Shown: positions 8,818-17,115 of the stretch, piece after piece
Position numbering within the stretch: the stretch's first letter is position 1
How the letters are laid out: the number at the start of each line of letters is the position of its first letter
Origin: Herbiconiux daphne
GTDB lineage: Bacteria; Actinomycetota; Actinomycetes; Actinomycetales; Microbacteriaceae
Length of the DNA: 64,000 nucleotides
Direction of reading: 5' to 3'
Assembly: GCF_024979295.1 (NCBI RefSeq)
Contig: NZ_JANLCJ010000001.1
Span: 744,001-808,000 of the forward strand
Program-made: the position numbers and the translations under genes
Notes under the pieces: generated by a model
Told to the model about the DNA's origin: nothing
What the model saw: only the letters and a program-made list of their open reading frames with translations
Database searches by the model: none

Positions 8818-9052
8818 CGGGATTCTCCTTTCGGTATCGTCGATAATTGGGGCCCATTGGCCTGGCAGTGGGCATGTGCTCATCCCAGCCGGGTACGCGA
8901 ACGGTCGGGATGTCGAGGGAGCGCCAGAGAGCGATGACGATGGGGTTGTCGTCGATCGCGAGGACGGGGTCGACGTCGTACAGGCGCCTCATTCGGATGA
9001 GGAGGTCGCGCTTCACGTCGTCGTCGCGGCGGTTGTCGTGGTCGGCGCGCAT
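8804..9052 (-). pseudogene. Chimeric remnant: polynucleotide kinase 3'-phosphatase C-terminus joined to a toxin tail
   Basis: An 82-residue frame. Its first 60 residues (RADHDNRRDDDVKRDLL, then VDPVLAIDDNPIVIALWRS) resemble the end of the HAD-type 3'-phosphatase domain of T4-like polynucleotide kinases: the RADxDxRxDdxvK motif, the aspartate pair of the last HAD motif, and the W-R that follows. The final 15 residues (GPNYRRYRKENPDG) match the tail of the BrnT-like toxin at 8007-8291 and overlap the antitoxin copy in the same way. The kinase and phosphatase N-termini are absent, so the frame is probably non-functional. Confidence 0.5.
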
Positions 9053-9383
9053 GCCGAGCGCAAATGACCGTCAAGCATTGGCGTGACTCGGCGTGATGGC
9101 GAGATATCTGTGCTCTTCAGCTGTCCGGCCTGGTCGGCCTGGTCGAGACGCGTTTGACTGGGGAGAGAAAGCGGTTGCGTGGCTGCACCATCGTCGTCCT
9201 CCCCGGTGATGACCAACGGATGAACGGATTGTGGGCACTCACACCGAAGGTCGCAGGGCGTTGTGACCCGAACCAGAGTTCGGCCGGGACCATAGGCGTC
9301 TGGCGTTCCGTGCGGGATTCTCGGAAACGACAGCGAACGGACGCGGGGCAACGACGCTCGACACGGAATGGGGGAATAAGAGC
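9053..9383. other. Gap upstream of the PucR-type regulator
   Basis: About 330 bases without a convincing gene. The left part borders the polynucleotide-kinase remnant and the right part should hold the promoter of the seven-gene operon. I found one small inverted repeat (9268-9283, listed separately) and no clear -35/-10 pair. Confidence 0.4.
9268..9283. promoter_or_regulatory. Inverted repeat upstream of the PucR-type regulator gene
   Basis: CCGAAC-CAGA-GTTCGG, 6-bp arms, about 100 bases before the regulator start. It is a candidate autoregulatory operator. The short arms make chance occurrence possible. Confidence 0.3.
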
Positions 9384-10637
9384 GTGCCAGCACAGACATC
9401 AGATGACGAGCTCGACGAGCAGCCGACGAGCCGCGATGCGGACTACCTCGGCGGACTGCAGAACAGCATTCCGCGGGTCAACTGGGAGCTTCTGCAGGCG
9501 TTGACCTCGGGACTCAATCACAGCGATCCGACGTTGGCATCGCGCATGGCCCAGACGATCCGAGCCGAGGTGCCCTTCTACCGGCTGAAGAGATCGGTGT
9601 CGCAGGCGTCACTGGCCGCGTCGACGGCGGCGCACGTGGATTCCCTGCTGAGCCTGGACGAGTCGACCGACCTCAAGCTCAGCGCGTCTCGCGAACTCGG
9701 AGTCGATCGCGCGAAGGAGGGTGTGCCGCTCGAGCATGTCGTCGATGCGATGAGGTGCGGGTCGAAGTTTCTGTGGAACGAGATCGTGCGACATGCGCGA
9801 GCACTCGGGACGGTCTCCGAAGGGGACCTGGTCGACGTGGCCTCCGAGATCTGGTTGATGCACGACGCCTACACGAATGCACTGGAGAACGGTTACCGAT
9901 TTGAGCAGACCCGCCGGCTGCTGAGCGAGCAGCAATCGCGGTCCGGCCTGCTGTACGGCCTGCTCGACGCCCGCGAAGCCGGGAATCCCACCGAGACCCT
10001 CGACCGCCTCGGCTTTCCGCGCGGCAGTCACCTGACTGTCGTCGCCGCTGACGCACTTCACGACCGATCGACCTGGCTGGCATCCGTGGAGGCCCAGCTG
10101 GCGGAACTGGGTGCGGTCTCGGCATGGGTGATGGTCTCAACGGTCCAGCTGGGCATCATCGGCAGCCATGAGGCCGGGCTCGTTCCGGTCGTGCAGGCGC
10201 TGCTGTCCGGCACCCGGTCGACGGCCGGGCTCAGCCCGCGATTCGACGATGCCGGGCGGATCCCGCTGATGGTGCGACTGGCACGCACCGCATTGGCCGC
10301 AACGCCATCCGGAACCATCACCGCGTTCGACGATGTCCCGGTGGCCATGTCGGCAGCGGCGTCCCTGGACGTCAGCCAGGTCGTCACCGATCATGTGCTC
10401 GGGCAGGTTCTGGCTACAAGCGAACTCGAGAGAAGAGCGCTTCTCGAAACCCTGGAGGCATGGTTCGAGCACGGCGGATCGGCGGCCGAAGCCGCCCCGG
10501 GACTGTTCGTGCACCCGAACACGGTGCGCAACCGCATCCAGCGAATCGAAGAGCTGACCGGGCGCCGGCTTTCGCGCCCCAAAGACGCCGCCGAGGTCTA
10601 TCTCGCCCTCTGTGGCTACACCCAGAACCGAACGTGA
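9384..10637 (+). CDS. PucR/CdaR-family transcriptional regulator
   Basis: A 417-aa regulator starting at GTG 9384, with a G-rich ribosome site in GGGGGAATAAGAGC. The N-terminal half is helical and resembles the RsbRD-type N-terminal domain common in actinobacterial PucR proteins. A degenerate GGDEF-like middle domain follows (about 200-320). The C-terminus is a PucR helix-turn-helix: the family motif L..T...W..HGG....AA..LFVHPNTVRNRI.RIEELTGR is fully present. It is the first gene of a seven-gene unit, 11 bp ahead of the HdeD-like gene, so it probably regulates the genes behind it. The inducer is unknown; family members respond to nitrogen compounds or sugars. Confidence 0.88.
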   Translation: MPAQTSDDELDEQPTSRDADYLGGLQNSIPRVNWELLQALTSGLNHSDPTLASRMAQTIRAEVPFYRLKRSVSQASLAASTAAHVDSLLSLDESTDLKLSASRELGVDRAKEGVPLEHVVDAMRCGSKFLWNEIVRHARALGTVSEGDLVDVASEIWLMHDAYTNALENGYRFEQTRRLLSEQQSRSGLLYGLLDAREAGNPTETLDRLGFPRGSHLTVVAADALHDRSTWLASVEAQLAELGAVSAWVMVSTVQLGIIGSHEAGLVPVVQALLSGTRSTAGLSPRFDDAGRIPLMVRLARTALAATPSGTITAFDDVPVAMSAAASLDVSQVVTDHVLGQVLATSELERRALLETLEAWFEHGGSAAEAAPGLFVHPNTVRNRIQRIEELTGRRLSRPKDAAEVYLALCGYTQNRT

Positions 10638-10648
10638 GGAGACATTCC

Positions 10649-11251
10649 ATGACCACAACGGACACCATCCCGGACACCGCCCGAAGCCCCATCGAGTCAG
10701 TCGCACGAGCTGTCGGTGGCGCTTGGTGGGTGCCGCTCATCGCCGGAATCGCCTGGATCACCGTCGGATTCGTCGTACTCCGCTTCGACCGTTCGACCAT
10801 CGAAGTCGTCTCGATCGTCTTCGGCGTGATGGTGCTGCTGGCGGCGGCCGGAGAAGTCCTCCGGGCGGTCGTCACACCGGGAGGCTGGCGGGTCTGGCAC
10901 GTCGTCTTCGCCGTGCTGCTCGTCGTGGGGGCGATCGTCATCTTCATCCGGCCGGGTGACGCGTTCGTGTCGCTCGCCCTGGTGACGGGTTTCTACTTCG
11001 TCTTCGCCGGAACCTTCGATGTCGTCACCAGCCTGTTCAGCACCGCGATTCCCGGTTGGTGGCTGCAGCTTGTCTCGGGCATCGCCCAGATCGTCCTCGG
11101 ATTCCTCGCCTCCGCCTCCTTCGACGCGAGCGTCGTGGTGCTGGTCACCTACGTCAGCATCACGGCGATCTTCCGGGGAGTTGCCGAGATCGCCGCAGCG
11201 TTCACGGTGCGATCAGTGCGAACCACCGCCATGACCCTGACCTCCCATTGA
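10649..11251 (+). CDS. HdeD/DUF308-family membrane protein
   Basis: A 200-aa integral membrane protein from ATG 10649, with GAGGAGA six bases upstream. About six hydrophobic segments are arranged as three repeated hairpins (WWVPLIAGIAWITVGFVVL, VLLVVGAIVIFIRPGDA, LQLVSGIAQIVLGFLAS), typical of HdeD. Short loops carry the family's Trp and Pro-Gly motifs. In enterobacteria HdeD contributes to acid resistance at high density; in actinobacteria it is a general stress-associated membrane protein. It follows the regulator by 11 bp and precedes a coiled-coil protein by 33 bp in the same operon. Confidence 0.85.
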   Translation: MTTTDTIPDTARSPIESVARAVGGAWWVPLIAGIAWITVGFVVLRFDRSTIEVVSIVFGVMVLLAAAGEVLRAVVTPGGWRVWHVVFAVLLVVGAIVIFIRPGDAFVSLALVTGFYFVFAGTFDVVTSLFSTAIPGWWLQLVSGIAQIVLGFLASASFDASVVVLVTYVSITAIFRGVAEIAAAFTVRSVRTTAMTLTSH

Positions 11252-11284
11252 CCATCCCGTTCCCCACCGCGAAAGGAAGAATCC

Positions 11285-11764
11285 ATGCCACTCTCCGACC
11301 AGCTCAGCGCCCTCAGCGTCCAGGCCAAGAACCTCGAGGACTCAGCAGCCGACCTGCACACGAAGAACTCTGCCAAAGTCCACGAACGACTCACCGAACT
11401 GCGCGGCTCGCTCGACCAGGCGCAGAGCGAACTCTCCGCGCAGGCGAGTGCCGATGCCGACTCGTTGGCCCTCGGATGGGCGGACCTCCAGAAGTCCGTC
11501 GCCGACGGGTTCGCATCTCTCAAGGCGGATGCCGCGGCGAGGAAGGCGAACCGGAAGGCCGACCGAGCCGACCGGGCTGCGGACAACGCGGAGCTCGACG
11601 CCGAAGATGCGATCGACTTCGCCGTCTACGCCCTGCAGGAGGCCGAGTACTACGTGCTCGCCGCGGCCGACGCGCGACTGGCCGCCGACGAGGCGAAGTC
11701 TGCCGAACGTCCTGAGCCGACCAGCGCCCGGCTGGCGACATCCATCACCACTTCAGATCTTTAG
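11285..11764 (+). CDS. Coiled-coil hypothetical protein
   Basis: A 159-aa, strongly charged, Ala-rich helical protein with heptad-like patterning (LSVQAKNLEDSAADLHTKN..., ARKANRKADRADRAADNAEL) and no membrane segment. It starts at ATG 11285, with GAAAGGAAG upstream. Similar small coiled-coil proteins often accompany HdeD and stress genes in actinobacteria. No enzymatic motif is visible. Its place in the operon (33 bp after HdeD, 14 bp before the esterase) suggests a structural or membrane-protective role, but this is a guess. Confidence 0.7.
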   Translation: MPLSDQLSALSVQAKNLEDSAADLHTKNSAKVHERLTELRGSLDQAQSELSAQASADADSLALGWADLQKSVADGFASLKADAAARKANRKADRADRAADNAELDAEDAIDFAVYALQEAEYYVLAAADARLAADEAKSAERPEPTSARLATSITTSDL

Positions 11765-11778
11765 ATAGGAGAACACCC

Positions 11779-12462
11779 ATGTCAGTCGAACACATTGTCT
11801 TGGTCCACGGGGCATTCGCGGATGGATCCTGCTGGTCCAAGGTCATCCCCTTGCTGAAAGCGCGCGGCTTCCACGCGATCGCCGTGCAGAATCCGCTCAG
11901 CTCGCTGGCTGATGACGTCGCCGCCGTGCACCGCGTGATCGAGCAGATGGACGGCCGGGTGCTTCTCGTCGGCCATTCCTGGGGCGGCGCCGTCATCACC
12001 GAAGCCGGCAACCACAGCGCAGTCGAGGGCCTGGTCTACGTCGCCGCCGGTGCGCCCGACAGCGGCTCGTCGTTCAACCAGTGGTGGGCCGACTACGACC
12101 CGGCGCCAGGAGCCGCCGAGATCAAGCCCTACGGGGAAGGGTACGTCGCGCTCACGCCGAAGGGCGTGCGCGAAGACTTCGCGCAGGACCTCCCTGCGGG
12201 CGAGACCGACGTCATCTACGCCACACAAGGCCCTCTGGCAGCGCGGTGCTTCGACGACACGATCTCTACCGCAGCCTGGAGGGTGAAGCCGAGCTGGTAC
12301 ATCGTCGCCGAGCACGACCGCACCATCCCGCCCGCCGTCGAGAAGGACTCTGCCGCCCGCATGAGCGCGCACACTCTCACTCTGGAGAGCAGCCATGTCC
12401 CGATGCTCTCCCACCCGGAAGAAGTCGCCGCCTTCATCTCGGAAGCGGCGGCCGCGGTCTGA
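11779..12462 (+). CDS. Alpha/beta hydrolase of the plant-esterase-like (EstC/MES) type
   Basis: A 227-aa cytoplasmic hydrolase starting at ATG 11779 after TAGGAG. It shows the short-form alpha/beta hydrolase pattern: oxyanion loop VHGAFADGSCW near the N-terminus, nucleophile elbow GHSWGG, acid in VAEHDRTIP, and catalytic His in ESSHVPMLSHP. The family hydrolyses small esters such as methyl esters or acyl aromatics; some members give salt or oxidant tolerance. The substrate cannot be read from sequence. It is the fourth gene of the operon, 14 bp after the coiled-coil gene. Confidence 0.85.
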   Translation: MSVEHIVLVHGAFADGSCWSKVIPLLKARGFHAIAVQNPLSSLADDVAAVHRVIEQMDGRVLLVGHSWGGAVITEAGNHSAVEGLVYVAAGAPDSGSSFNQWWADYDPAPGAAEIKPYGEGYVALTPKGVREDFAQDLPAGETDVIYATQGPLAARCFDDTISTAAWRVKPSWYIVAEHDRTIPPAVEKDSAARMSAHTLTLESSHVPMLSHPEEVAAFISEAAAAV

Positions 12463-12519
12463 CCGCCGCAACGCCGACGCCCCCTCCCAGCCACTTTCTT
12501 TCTCCTGGAAAGGAACACC

Positions 12520-12945
12520 GTGACGACGACCCAGGTTTCACCGATCGTCCTGCCGTTGCAAGCAGCTCGCTCGATCATCGACGCCGGAATCGACAAGGCG
12601 ACCGAACTCGGAATCCCGTACACGCTCGCCGTACTCGATGGCTCGGGCAATCTCGTCGCCCACGCCCGGATGGACGGCGCTGCATTGGCCTCGATCGACA
12701 CGTCGATCGCGAAGGCACGCACCTCCGCCTACTTCGGCGCGGCCACCGCCGATCTGCAGGCCGGCGTCCAACCCGGCGCACCCCTGTTCACCATCCAGAC
12801 ATCCACCGCCGCAGCACTCGCCTTCGTCGCGGGAGCGGTGCCGATCACCGACGCCGACGGAGTCGTGATCGGGGCGGTGGGCGCAGGAGGCGGAACCCCC
12901 GACCAGGACCACGTTGTGGCACTCGCCGCGAAGAGTGCGGTCTGA
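12520..12945 (+). CDS. GlcG/HbpS-family protein
   Basis: A 141-aa protein with GTG start at 12520, preceded by GGAAAGGA. It has the GlcG/HbpS (DUF336) signature: L.AA..II.A.I.KA.ELG.P..LAVLDGSGNLVAHARMDGA, then KARTSA and the glycine-rich GAVGAGGGTPDQDHVVA near the C-terminus. The streptomycete relative HbpS binds haem and senses redox stress together with a two-component system; GlcG lies in glycolate operons. Here it has no signal peptide, so it is cytoplasmic. The His, Asp and Thr of the last motif are present. Confidence 0.85.
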   Translation: MTTTQVSPIVLPLQAARSIIDAGIDKATELGIPYTLAVLDGSGNLVAHARMDGAALASIDTSIAKARTSAYFGAATADLQAGVQPGAPLFTIQTSTAAALAFVAGAVPITDADGVVIGAVGAGGGTPDQDHVVALAAKSAV

Positions 12946-12956
12946 GACGCCCCGTG

Positions 12957-13982
12957 ATGCCCTCACTGCGAACCGAGCTGACCCTCGATTTCCCGTGCAC
13001 GGGGGTGAGTTCGAGCCCCGGTGGCCGGCTGTTCATTGTGCAGCCTCGGATCGATGGCACGCCGGGCCCTCAGATCTCAGAGATCGTGGAGGGATCACCG
13101 ACTCCGTTCCCCGACGAGGAGTGGAACTCCTGGGAGCCGGGAAAGGATGCCGCGACGCATTTCGTGCGCGCCAACGCGCAACGCGTCGGGCCCGACGGGG
13201 CGCTCTGGGTCGTCGACGTGGGTGGCCCAGGGCTCGGGGGCACCCCCGTGAAGGGCGGTCCGAAGCTGGTGAAGATCAGCCTGGGCTCGAATGTCGTCGA
13301 GCGCGTCTACCTTCTCGACGACGTCACTTCTCCTCGAAGCGGGATCGACGATGTGCGCTTCAACGCGACGACCGCCTACCTGACCGACGCCGGAGATCCC
13401 GGACTGATCGTCCTCGATCTCGCGACCGGCGCAGCCCGCAGGGCACTCGATGGAGACGTCACGACCACGGCCGGCGAGGCCGTTTCGGCCGAAGGTGCCG
13501 TGCTGCGTGACGTCGATGGCGCCGAGGTCCTGCTGCACGCTGACCAGCTCGAGGTGTCGCCCGATGGCTCCGTGCTCTACTTCCAGGCGTGCTGCGGCCC
13601 CCTCTGGGCGGTGCCCACGAAAGCCATCGACGACTCTGAGCTGAAGGATGCGGACCTCGCGAAGCTGGTGGTCCTTCACGCGCAGACCACATCCACCGGA
13701 GGCACGGCGATAGGCGCCGACGGCACGATCTTCATCAGCGATACCAACGCCCGGGCGATCTGGACCATCGCACCGACCGGCGAGCGGACGCTCCTCATCC
13801 AGGACGATCGTCTGCTCTGGGTCGACGCGATGTGGATCGACGCCGCAAACCGCCTCTGGCTGCCCGCGGCCGAACTCAACCGGATGACGATCTTCTCCGG
13901 GGCACCCGCCCCGCTCGAGTCGCGGCTCCACGTGTATTCGATCGATGTCGGCGTCGGACCAGCGAACAACGACCATCTCTGA
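12957..13982 (+). CDS. MRJP/SMP-30-like beta-propeller protein
   Basis: A 341-aa protein resembling the major royal jelly/yellow family of six-bladed propellers. Family landmarks are SPGGRLFIVQPR, FPDEEWNSW, RVGPDGALWVVDVGG, GPKLVKISL, DDVRFNATTAYLTDAG and VSPDGSVLYFQAC. The start is uncertain: tandem GTG 12954/ATG 12957 follow the previous stop by only 8-11 bases and no strong ribosome site is seen, so coupling is likely. No signal peptide is present, unlike many relatives. Bacterial members are annotated as L-dopachrome tautomerase-related or gluconolactonase-like; the reaction here is unknown. It probably works with the flanking oxidoreductase. Confidence 0.78.
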   Translation: MPSLRTELTLDFPCTGVSSSPGGRLFIVQPRIDGTPGPQISEIVEGSPTPFPDEEWNSWEPGKDAATHFVRANAQRVGPDGALWVVDVGGPGLGGTPVKGGPKLVKISLGSNVVERVYLLDDVTSPRSGIDDVRFNATTAYLTDAGDPGLIVLDLATGAARRALDGDVTTTAGEAVSAEGAVLRDVDGAEVLLHADQLEVSPDGSVLYFQACCGPLWAVPTKAIDDSELKDADLAKLVVLHAQTTSTGGTAIGADGTIFISDTNARAIWTIAPTGERTLLIQDDRLLWVDAMWIDAANRLWLPAAELNRMTIFSGAPAPLESRLHVYSIDVGVGPANNDHL

Positions 13983-13998
13983 GAGACAGGATCGCCCT

Positions 13999-15021
13999 GT
14001 GAAATCGATCGCCTATTTCGAACCCGGCTCCGTCGACGTTCTCCAGCTGATAGAGCGGCCTGTGCCCGACCCCGGCCCGGGGGAGGTCCGCATTCGCGTG
14101 ATCGTCGCGGGGGTCAACCCCACCGACATCGATGCGCGGCGGAACGGGCGTGGGGAGCGCTTCAGCGAGCCCCACGTACCCGGTCAAGACGGAGCGGGCA
14201 TCATCGATGCGGTCGGCGAGGGGGTCGATCGTCTCCATCCGGGCGATCGGGTCTGGCTCTGGGATGCTGCGTGGCGGCGATCCGAGGGCACAGCCCAGGA
14301 ATACGTCGTCGTTCCCGCCATACATGTGGTCGCGCTTCCCGACCATGTCGGCTTCGAGATCGGAGCCTCCCTCGGGATCCCCGCACTGACGGCCCATCGC
14401 ACTCTCACATCGTTCGCGGGCGGTCCGTCCGAACTCCGCCAGGGATCGCTCGAGGGGCGCGCGGTGCTCGTCGCGGGCGGTGCGGGAGCGGTCGGGCACG
14501 CGGCGATCCAGCTTGCGGTGTGGGCGGGAGCAGAAGTCATCACGACCGTGAGTGATGAGACGAAGGCGGCACTGGCGCGAGCTGCCGGAGCTCATCACGT
14601 GGTCGACTACCGCCACACCGATGCTGCGACAGAGATAAGGCGCGCCATTCCGCGCGGCCCCCAGATCGTCGTGGAGGTGAATGCCCGCGTCAACCTCCCT
14701 ATGGACGTCTCCGTGATCGCTCCCAATGGAGGCATCTCCATCTACACGCCCGGAGGGGACAGCATCGTGGTCCCTTCGCGCAGCGCCATGACCAAGAACA
14801 TCCAGATGTCGTTCGTGCTCACCTACACAACCACTGCAGCCGAGAAGCAGGCAGCCGTTCGATCGGTGAATGCCGCGGTCGCATCCGGTGCACTCGGCGT
14901 CGGTGAGGAAGCCGGGCTTCCCATCACTCGATTCCCTCTCGCAGAGACCGCCGCGGCACACGCGGCCGTCGAGAATCACGCGGTGGGGAAGGTTCTCATC
15001 GATGTGGCGGATGAACGTTGA
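13999..15021 (+). CDS. Zinc-independent NADPH:quinone oxidoreductase (MDR family)
   Basis: A 340-aa protein, GTG start at 13999, with GAGAGACAGG upstream and 16 bp after the propeller gene. The N-terminal GroES-like domain has PGPGEVRIRVIVAGVNPTDIDARR and GQDGAGIIDAVGEGV. The Rossmann motif VLVAGGAGAVGHAAIQLA binds NADPH. The zinc ligands of true alcohol dehydrogenases are missing, which places it with quinone reductase/crotonyl reductase-like enzymes. It should reduce a quinone or enone. It is the last gene of the operon, which as a whole reads like a response to reactive or aromatic compounds. Confidence 0.88.
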   Translation: MKSIAYFEPGSVDVLQLIERPVPDPGPGEVRIRVIVAGVNPTDIDARRNGRGERFSEPHVPGQDGAGIIDAVGEGVDRLHPGDRVWLWDAAWRRSEGTAQEYVVVPAIHVVALPDHVGFEIGASLGIPALTAHRTLTSFAGGPSELRQGSLEGRAVLVAGGAGAVGHAAIQLAVWAGAEVITTVSDETKAALARAAGAHHVVDYRHTDAATEIRRAIPRGPQIVVEVNARVNLPMDVSVIAPNGGISIYTPGGDSIVVPSRSAMTKNIQMSFVLTYTTTAAEKQAAVRSVNAAVASGALGVGEEAGLPITRFPLAETAAAHAAVENHAVGKVLIDVADER

Positions 15022-15068
15022 CGCAATAGGGTTCCGCGGCCGCCGCCCGGTGGGCGCGTGCCTTGGTC

Positions 15069-15254
15069 TCATCGACGAGGATATGCTCTCTGCCCAGATC
15101 GGCTCGCCAACTTGCGCTGAGCGATCAGAAGATGCCTTGCCTTGCGCAGCAGCTCGGCCTCCGTGCGGCCTGCCTCGTCGCGCAGCCGCGTGAACGCTGC
15201 GAAGTCATCGTCGGAAGCGCGAGCGCGGACCATGAGAGACGGCCCTGGCTTTTT
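15069..15254 (-). pseudogene. C-terminal fragment of a third BrnA-like antitoxin copy
   Basis: About 61 codons (KKPGPSLMVRARASDDDFAA, then LRDEAGRTEAELLRKARHLL) match the C-terminal half of the intact antitoxin at 7673-8020, including the ribbon-helix-helix. The N-terminal half is missing and the fragment abuts the 3' end of the frameshifted cupin gene (stop at 15260-15262). No start codon or ribosome site serves it. Confidence 0.6.
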
Positions 15255-15259
15255 TCGGC

Positions 15260-15642
15260 TCAGCGGAAGTCGCCGACCTGCCTCTCGACCGGAACGGTGC
15301 CCTCGACCACGACATCGCCGGTGTGTGCGGTCGTGACGGTCTCGATGAGCACGATCTCGACCTCCTCGTCGGCGACGGGATTGTGCTGAACCCCTCGAGG
15401 AACCACGTAGAACTGACCTGGCGTCAGCACGACCCTTCGTCACCCGGCAGCTGGATGCGGAGACGGCCGGAGACGACGAGGAACATCTCGTCCTCGGCGT
15501 CGTGTCCGTGCCACACCAGCTCACCGAGCAGCTTCGCGACGTTCACGTACTGGTCGTTCACCCGCCCGACGACCCGTGGGGTCCAGTGAGCCGTGACCTG
15601 GCGGAGTTCGGCGGCGACGTCGATTGCAGGAAGAGCGGTCAT
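15260..15642 (-). pseudogene. Frameshifted cupin gene (copy 1)
   Basis: A near copy of the intact cupin at 18628-19011. From ATG 15642 it reads MTALPAIDVAAELRQVTAHW and then GELVWHGHDAEDEMFLVVSG and QLPGDE. A single-base loss near 15434 then shifts the frame into an early stop. The correct continuation (VVLTPGQFYVVPRGVQHNP to GDFR) is still readable in the next frame down to the TGA at 15260-15262. The defect looks recent, because both halves are otherwise well conserved. Confidence 0.8.
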
Positions 15643-15722
15643 GGTTCCATCGTCGGCCTTGGGGCGCAGGGTCCACAGGTCGAGGGCGCCAGCGATGGAG
15701 GCCCTTCGTAGTAGGACGTGCA
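15262..15722 (-). repeat. Direct repeat copy 1 (cupin segment)
   Basis: About 460 bp that recur in the same orientation at 18630-19092. By eye the copies are close to 90 % identical, and the similarity extends some 80 bp upstream of the cupin start, so the duplication included the promoter region. The copies flank 2.9 kb of toxin-antitoxin and defence-like remnants. Confidence 0.75.
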
Positions 15723-15804
15723 CAGCGAGACGGTACCGTCGATGGGTCGGCTAGAATTATGGTGTTCAAGACATTTTAATTGAGAGCCTGGGGAGGTGAC
15801 CTAC

Positions 15805-16380
15805 GTGACAAATGCATCCACGTTGATTCGCGCCGCCCGTAGGAGTCGCCGGCTCACCCAGGAGCAACTCGCCGATCGCGCTCAGATCGACCAGGGGAGC
15901 GTTTCGCGTTCTGAACGGGGTCGCGACGCAGGTTTCAGCACGATCGATCGGCTACTCGCCGGCGCGGGCCATCGGCTCTACTCGGCCCCCACTCGTCGGG
16001 ACGATGCCGCGACGGCGGCCGCGGAGATTCGTAAGCAGCTCGGAGAGAGCGATAAGGATCGCGCTTTGCGCGCCTTGCTGCAGCTCAACGACAACCTTCT
16101 CGCCGAGCACGGCCTCGTTCGAGGGATCCTTGGCCTCGCCGAGCCTGAGTCGACCGGTGACCCGGTCTGGGATGCCGCGATCGCAGCACTCGTGGCGTGG
16201 CGGCTGGATGCGGAGGGCATCCCGCTGCCGGCCTGGGTCGACCAGCCAGGGCGCTTTCTGGCAAAACCGCGGACGCTTGAGGTGGATCCCGCAGACCCGG
16301 TGCCGCCGCGTTCCGAGGTGCCCGATGAGTTCGCCGAGCGGGGCGTACTCGCCTGGCGTGACACCTTCGCTAGCGTCTGA
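15805..16380 (+). CDS. XRE-type antitoxin/regulator paired with a nucleotidyltransferase
   Basis: 191 aa from GTG 15805, with GGGAGG eight bases upstream; GTG 15796 overlaps that ribosome site and is less likely. Residues 5-60 form an XRE helix-turn-helix (LIRAARRSRRLTQEQLADRAQIDQGSVSRSERG). The C-terminal 120 residues are helical, of unknown fold. The gene ends two bases before a DUF6036-like nucleotidyltransferase gene that is now frameshifted. XRE plus nucleotidyltransferase is an established toxin-antitoxin layout, so this is probably the antitoxin and repressor, left without an active toxin. Confidence 0.75.
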   Translation: MTNASTLIRAARRSRRLTQEQLADRAQIDQGSVSRSERGRDAGFSTIDRLLAGAGHRLYSAPTRRDDAATAAAEIRKQLGESDKDRALRALLQLNDNLLAEHGLVRGILGLAEPESTGDPVWDAAIAALVAWRLDAEGIPLPAWVDQPGRFLAKPRTLEVDPADPVPPRSEVPDEFAERGVLAWRDTFASV

Positions 16381-16382
16381 CC

Positions 16383-16963
16383 ATGCCCGGCGCTCTGGAC
16401 CGCGACGACATCATCGCGGGCCTGCGCGAGCTCATCGCCGAGCTCCGTGCGGGCGATCAGTGGCGGGCATCCGACTCGTGGGCGGGGCTGCACTGGCCCT
16501 GCGTTACTTCGATCGCGGGACTACGCAAGATCTCGACTCACTCCACGTTCGCCCCGGCAGTGACGAAGAAGTGGCGGCTGCCGCCGCGCGGGTCGCCGAG
16601 CGACACGACTGGGACCAGGCCTGGCTGAACTTCGAAGTCACCGGAGCTGATGCACTCCCGACGCTTGGGCGCGAAGTCGAATGGGAGACGATCTACGACC
16701 AGGACGGCATCCTCATCCAGGTGGCTTCCAAGGAGGCTCTGCTCGCTATGAAGCTGCGGGCCAACCGGCCTGGCCGTGATACCGGTGACATCCGTCGCCC
16801 TCTCGGGCTGTGTCACGTGCATACCCTCGAGGCTTGCGAGGACTTCTATGAGGAGTTCTATCCTGGCGACAGTCTCGCTCCACGCGCGGTGAGCATCGTC
16901 GCGGCGATCCTCGCCGAGGGCCCGCCCCACGTGCCCGAGACGCCGGAGCGGTTTGCGTTGTGA
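16383..16963 (+). pseudogene. Frameshifted DUF6036-type nucleotidyltransferase (toxin remnant)
   Basis: From ATG 16383 the frame encodes MPGALDRDDIIAGLRELIAE, typical of the family N-terminus. Near 16465 it shifts, and the rest is read in another frame: GIRLVGGAALALRYFDRG, then TTQDLDSLHV (the catalytic GG...D.D motif) through YEEFYPGDSLAPRAVSIVAA to the TGA at 16963. Without the shift the protein would be about 190 aa and would pair with the XRE protein upstream. With the GG motif separated from the start, the product should be inactive. Confidence 0.75.
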
Positions 16964-17115
16964 TTGCGAACGATGAGGGCGCGCGTTTCGATGAGGTGCC
17001 ATACAAATGTGCTCTTGCCGACTTGACGGGCGCCGCCGATCACCGTGATCGGGTTGTCGGCAAGTGTCTCCATCGCAAGCGCCGAGATGTTGCGGGGGAG
17101 AAGCTCGGCGTCTGA
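16964..17115 (-). pseudogene. N-terminal stub of a DUF4143-type AAA ATPase
   Basis: About 45 codons on the minus strand (LLPRNISALAMETLADNP, then ITVIGGARQVGKSTFVWHLI) match the beginning of ATPases that carry a C-terminal DUF4143 domain, including a complete Walker A (GGARQVGKS). The similarity ends at the 3' end of the nucleotidyltransferase remnant, and no further domain follows. Confidence 0.5.

Noticed and set aside
12081..12956. Long open frame running through the esterase and HbpS genes into the propeller gene
   Set aside because: It is the shadow of two better genes (11779-12462, 12520-12945). Only the part from 12957 has a family match.
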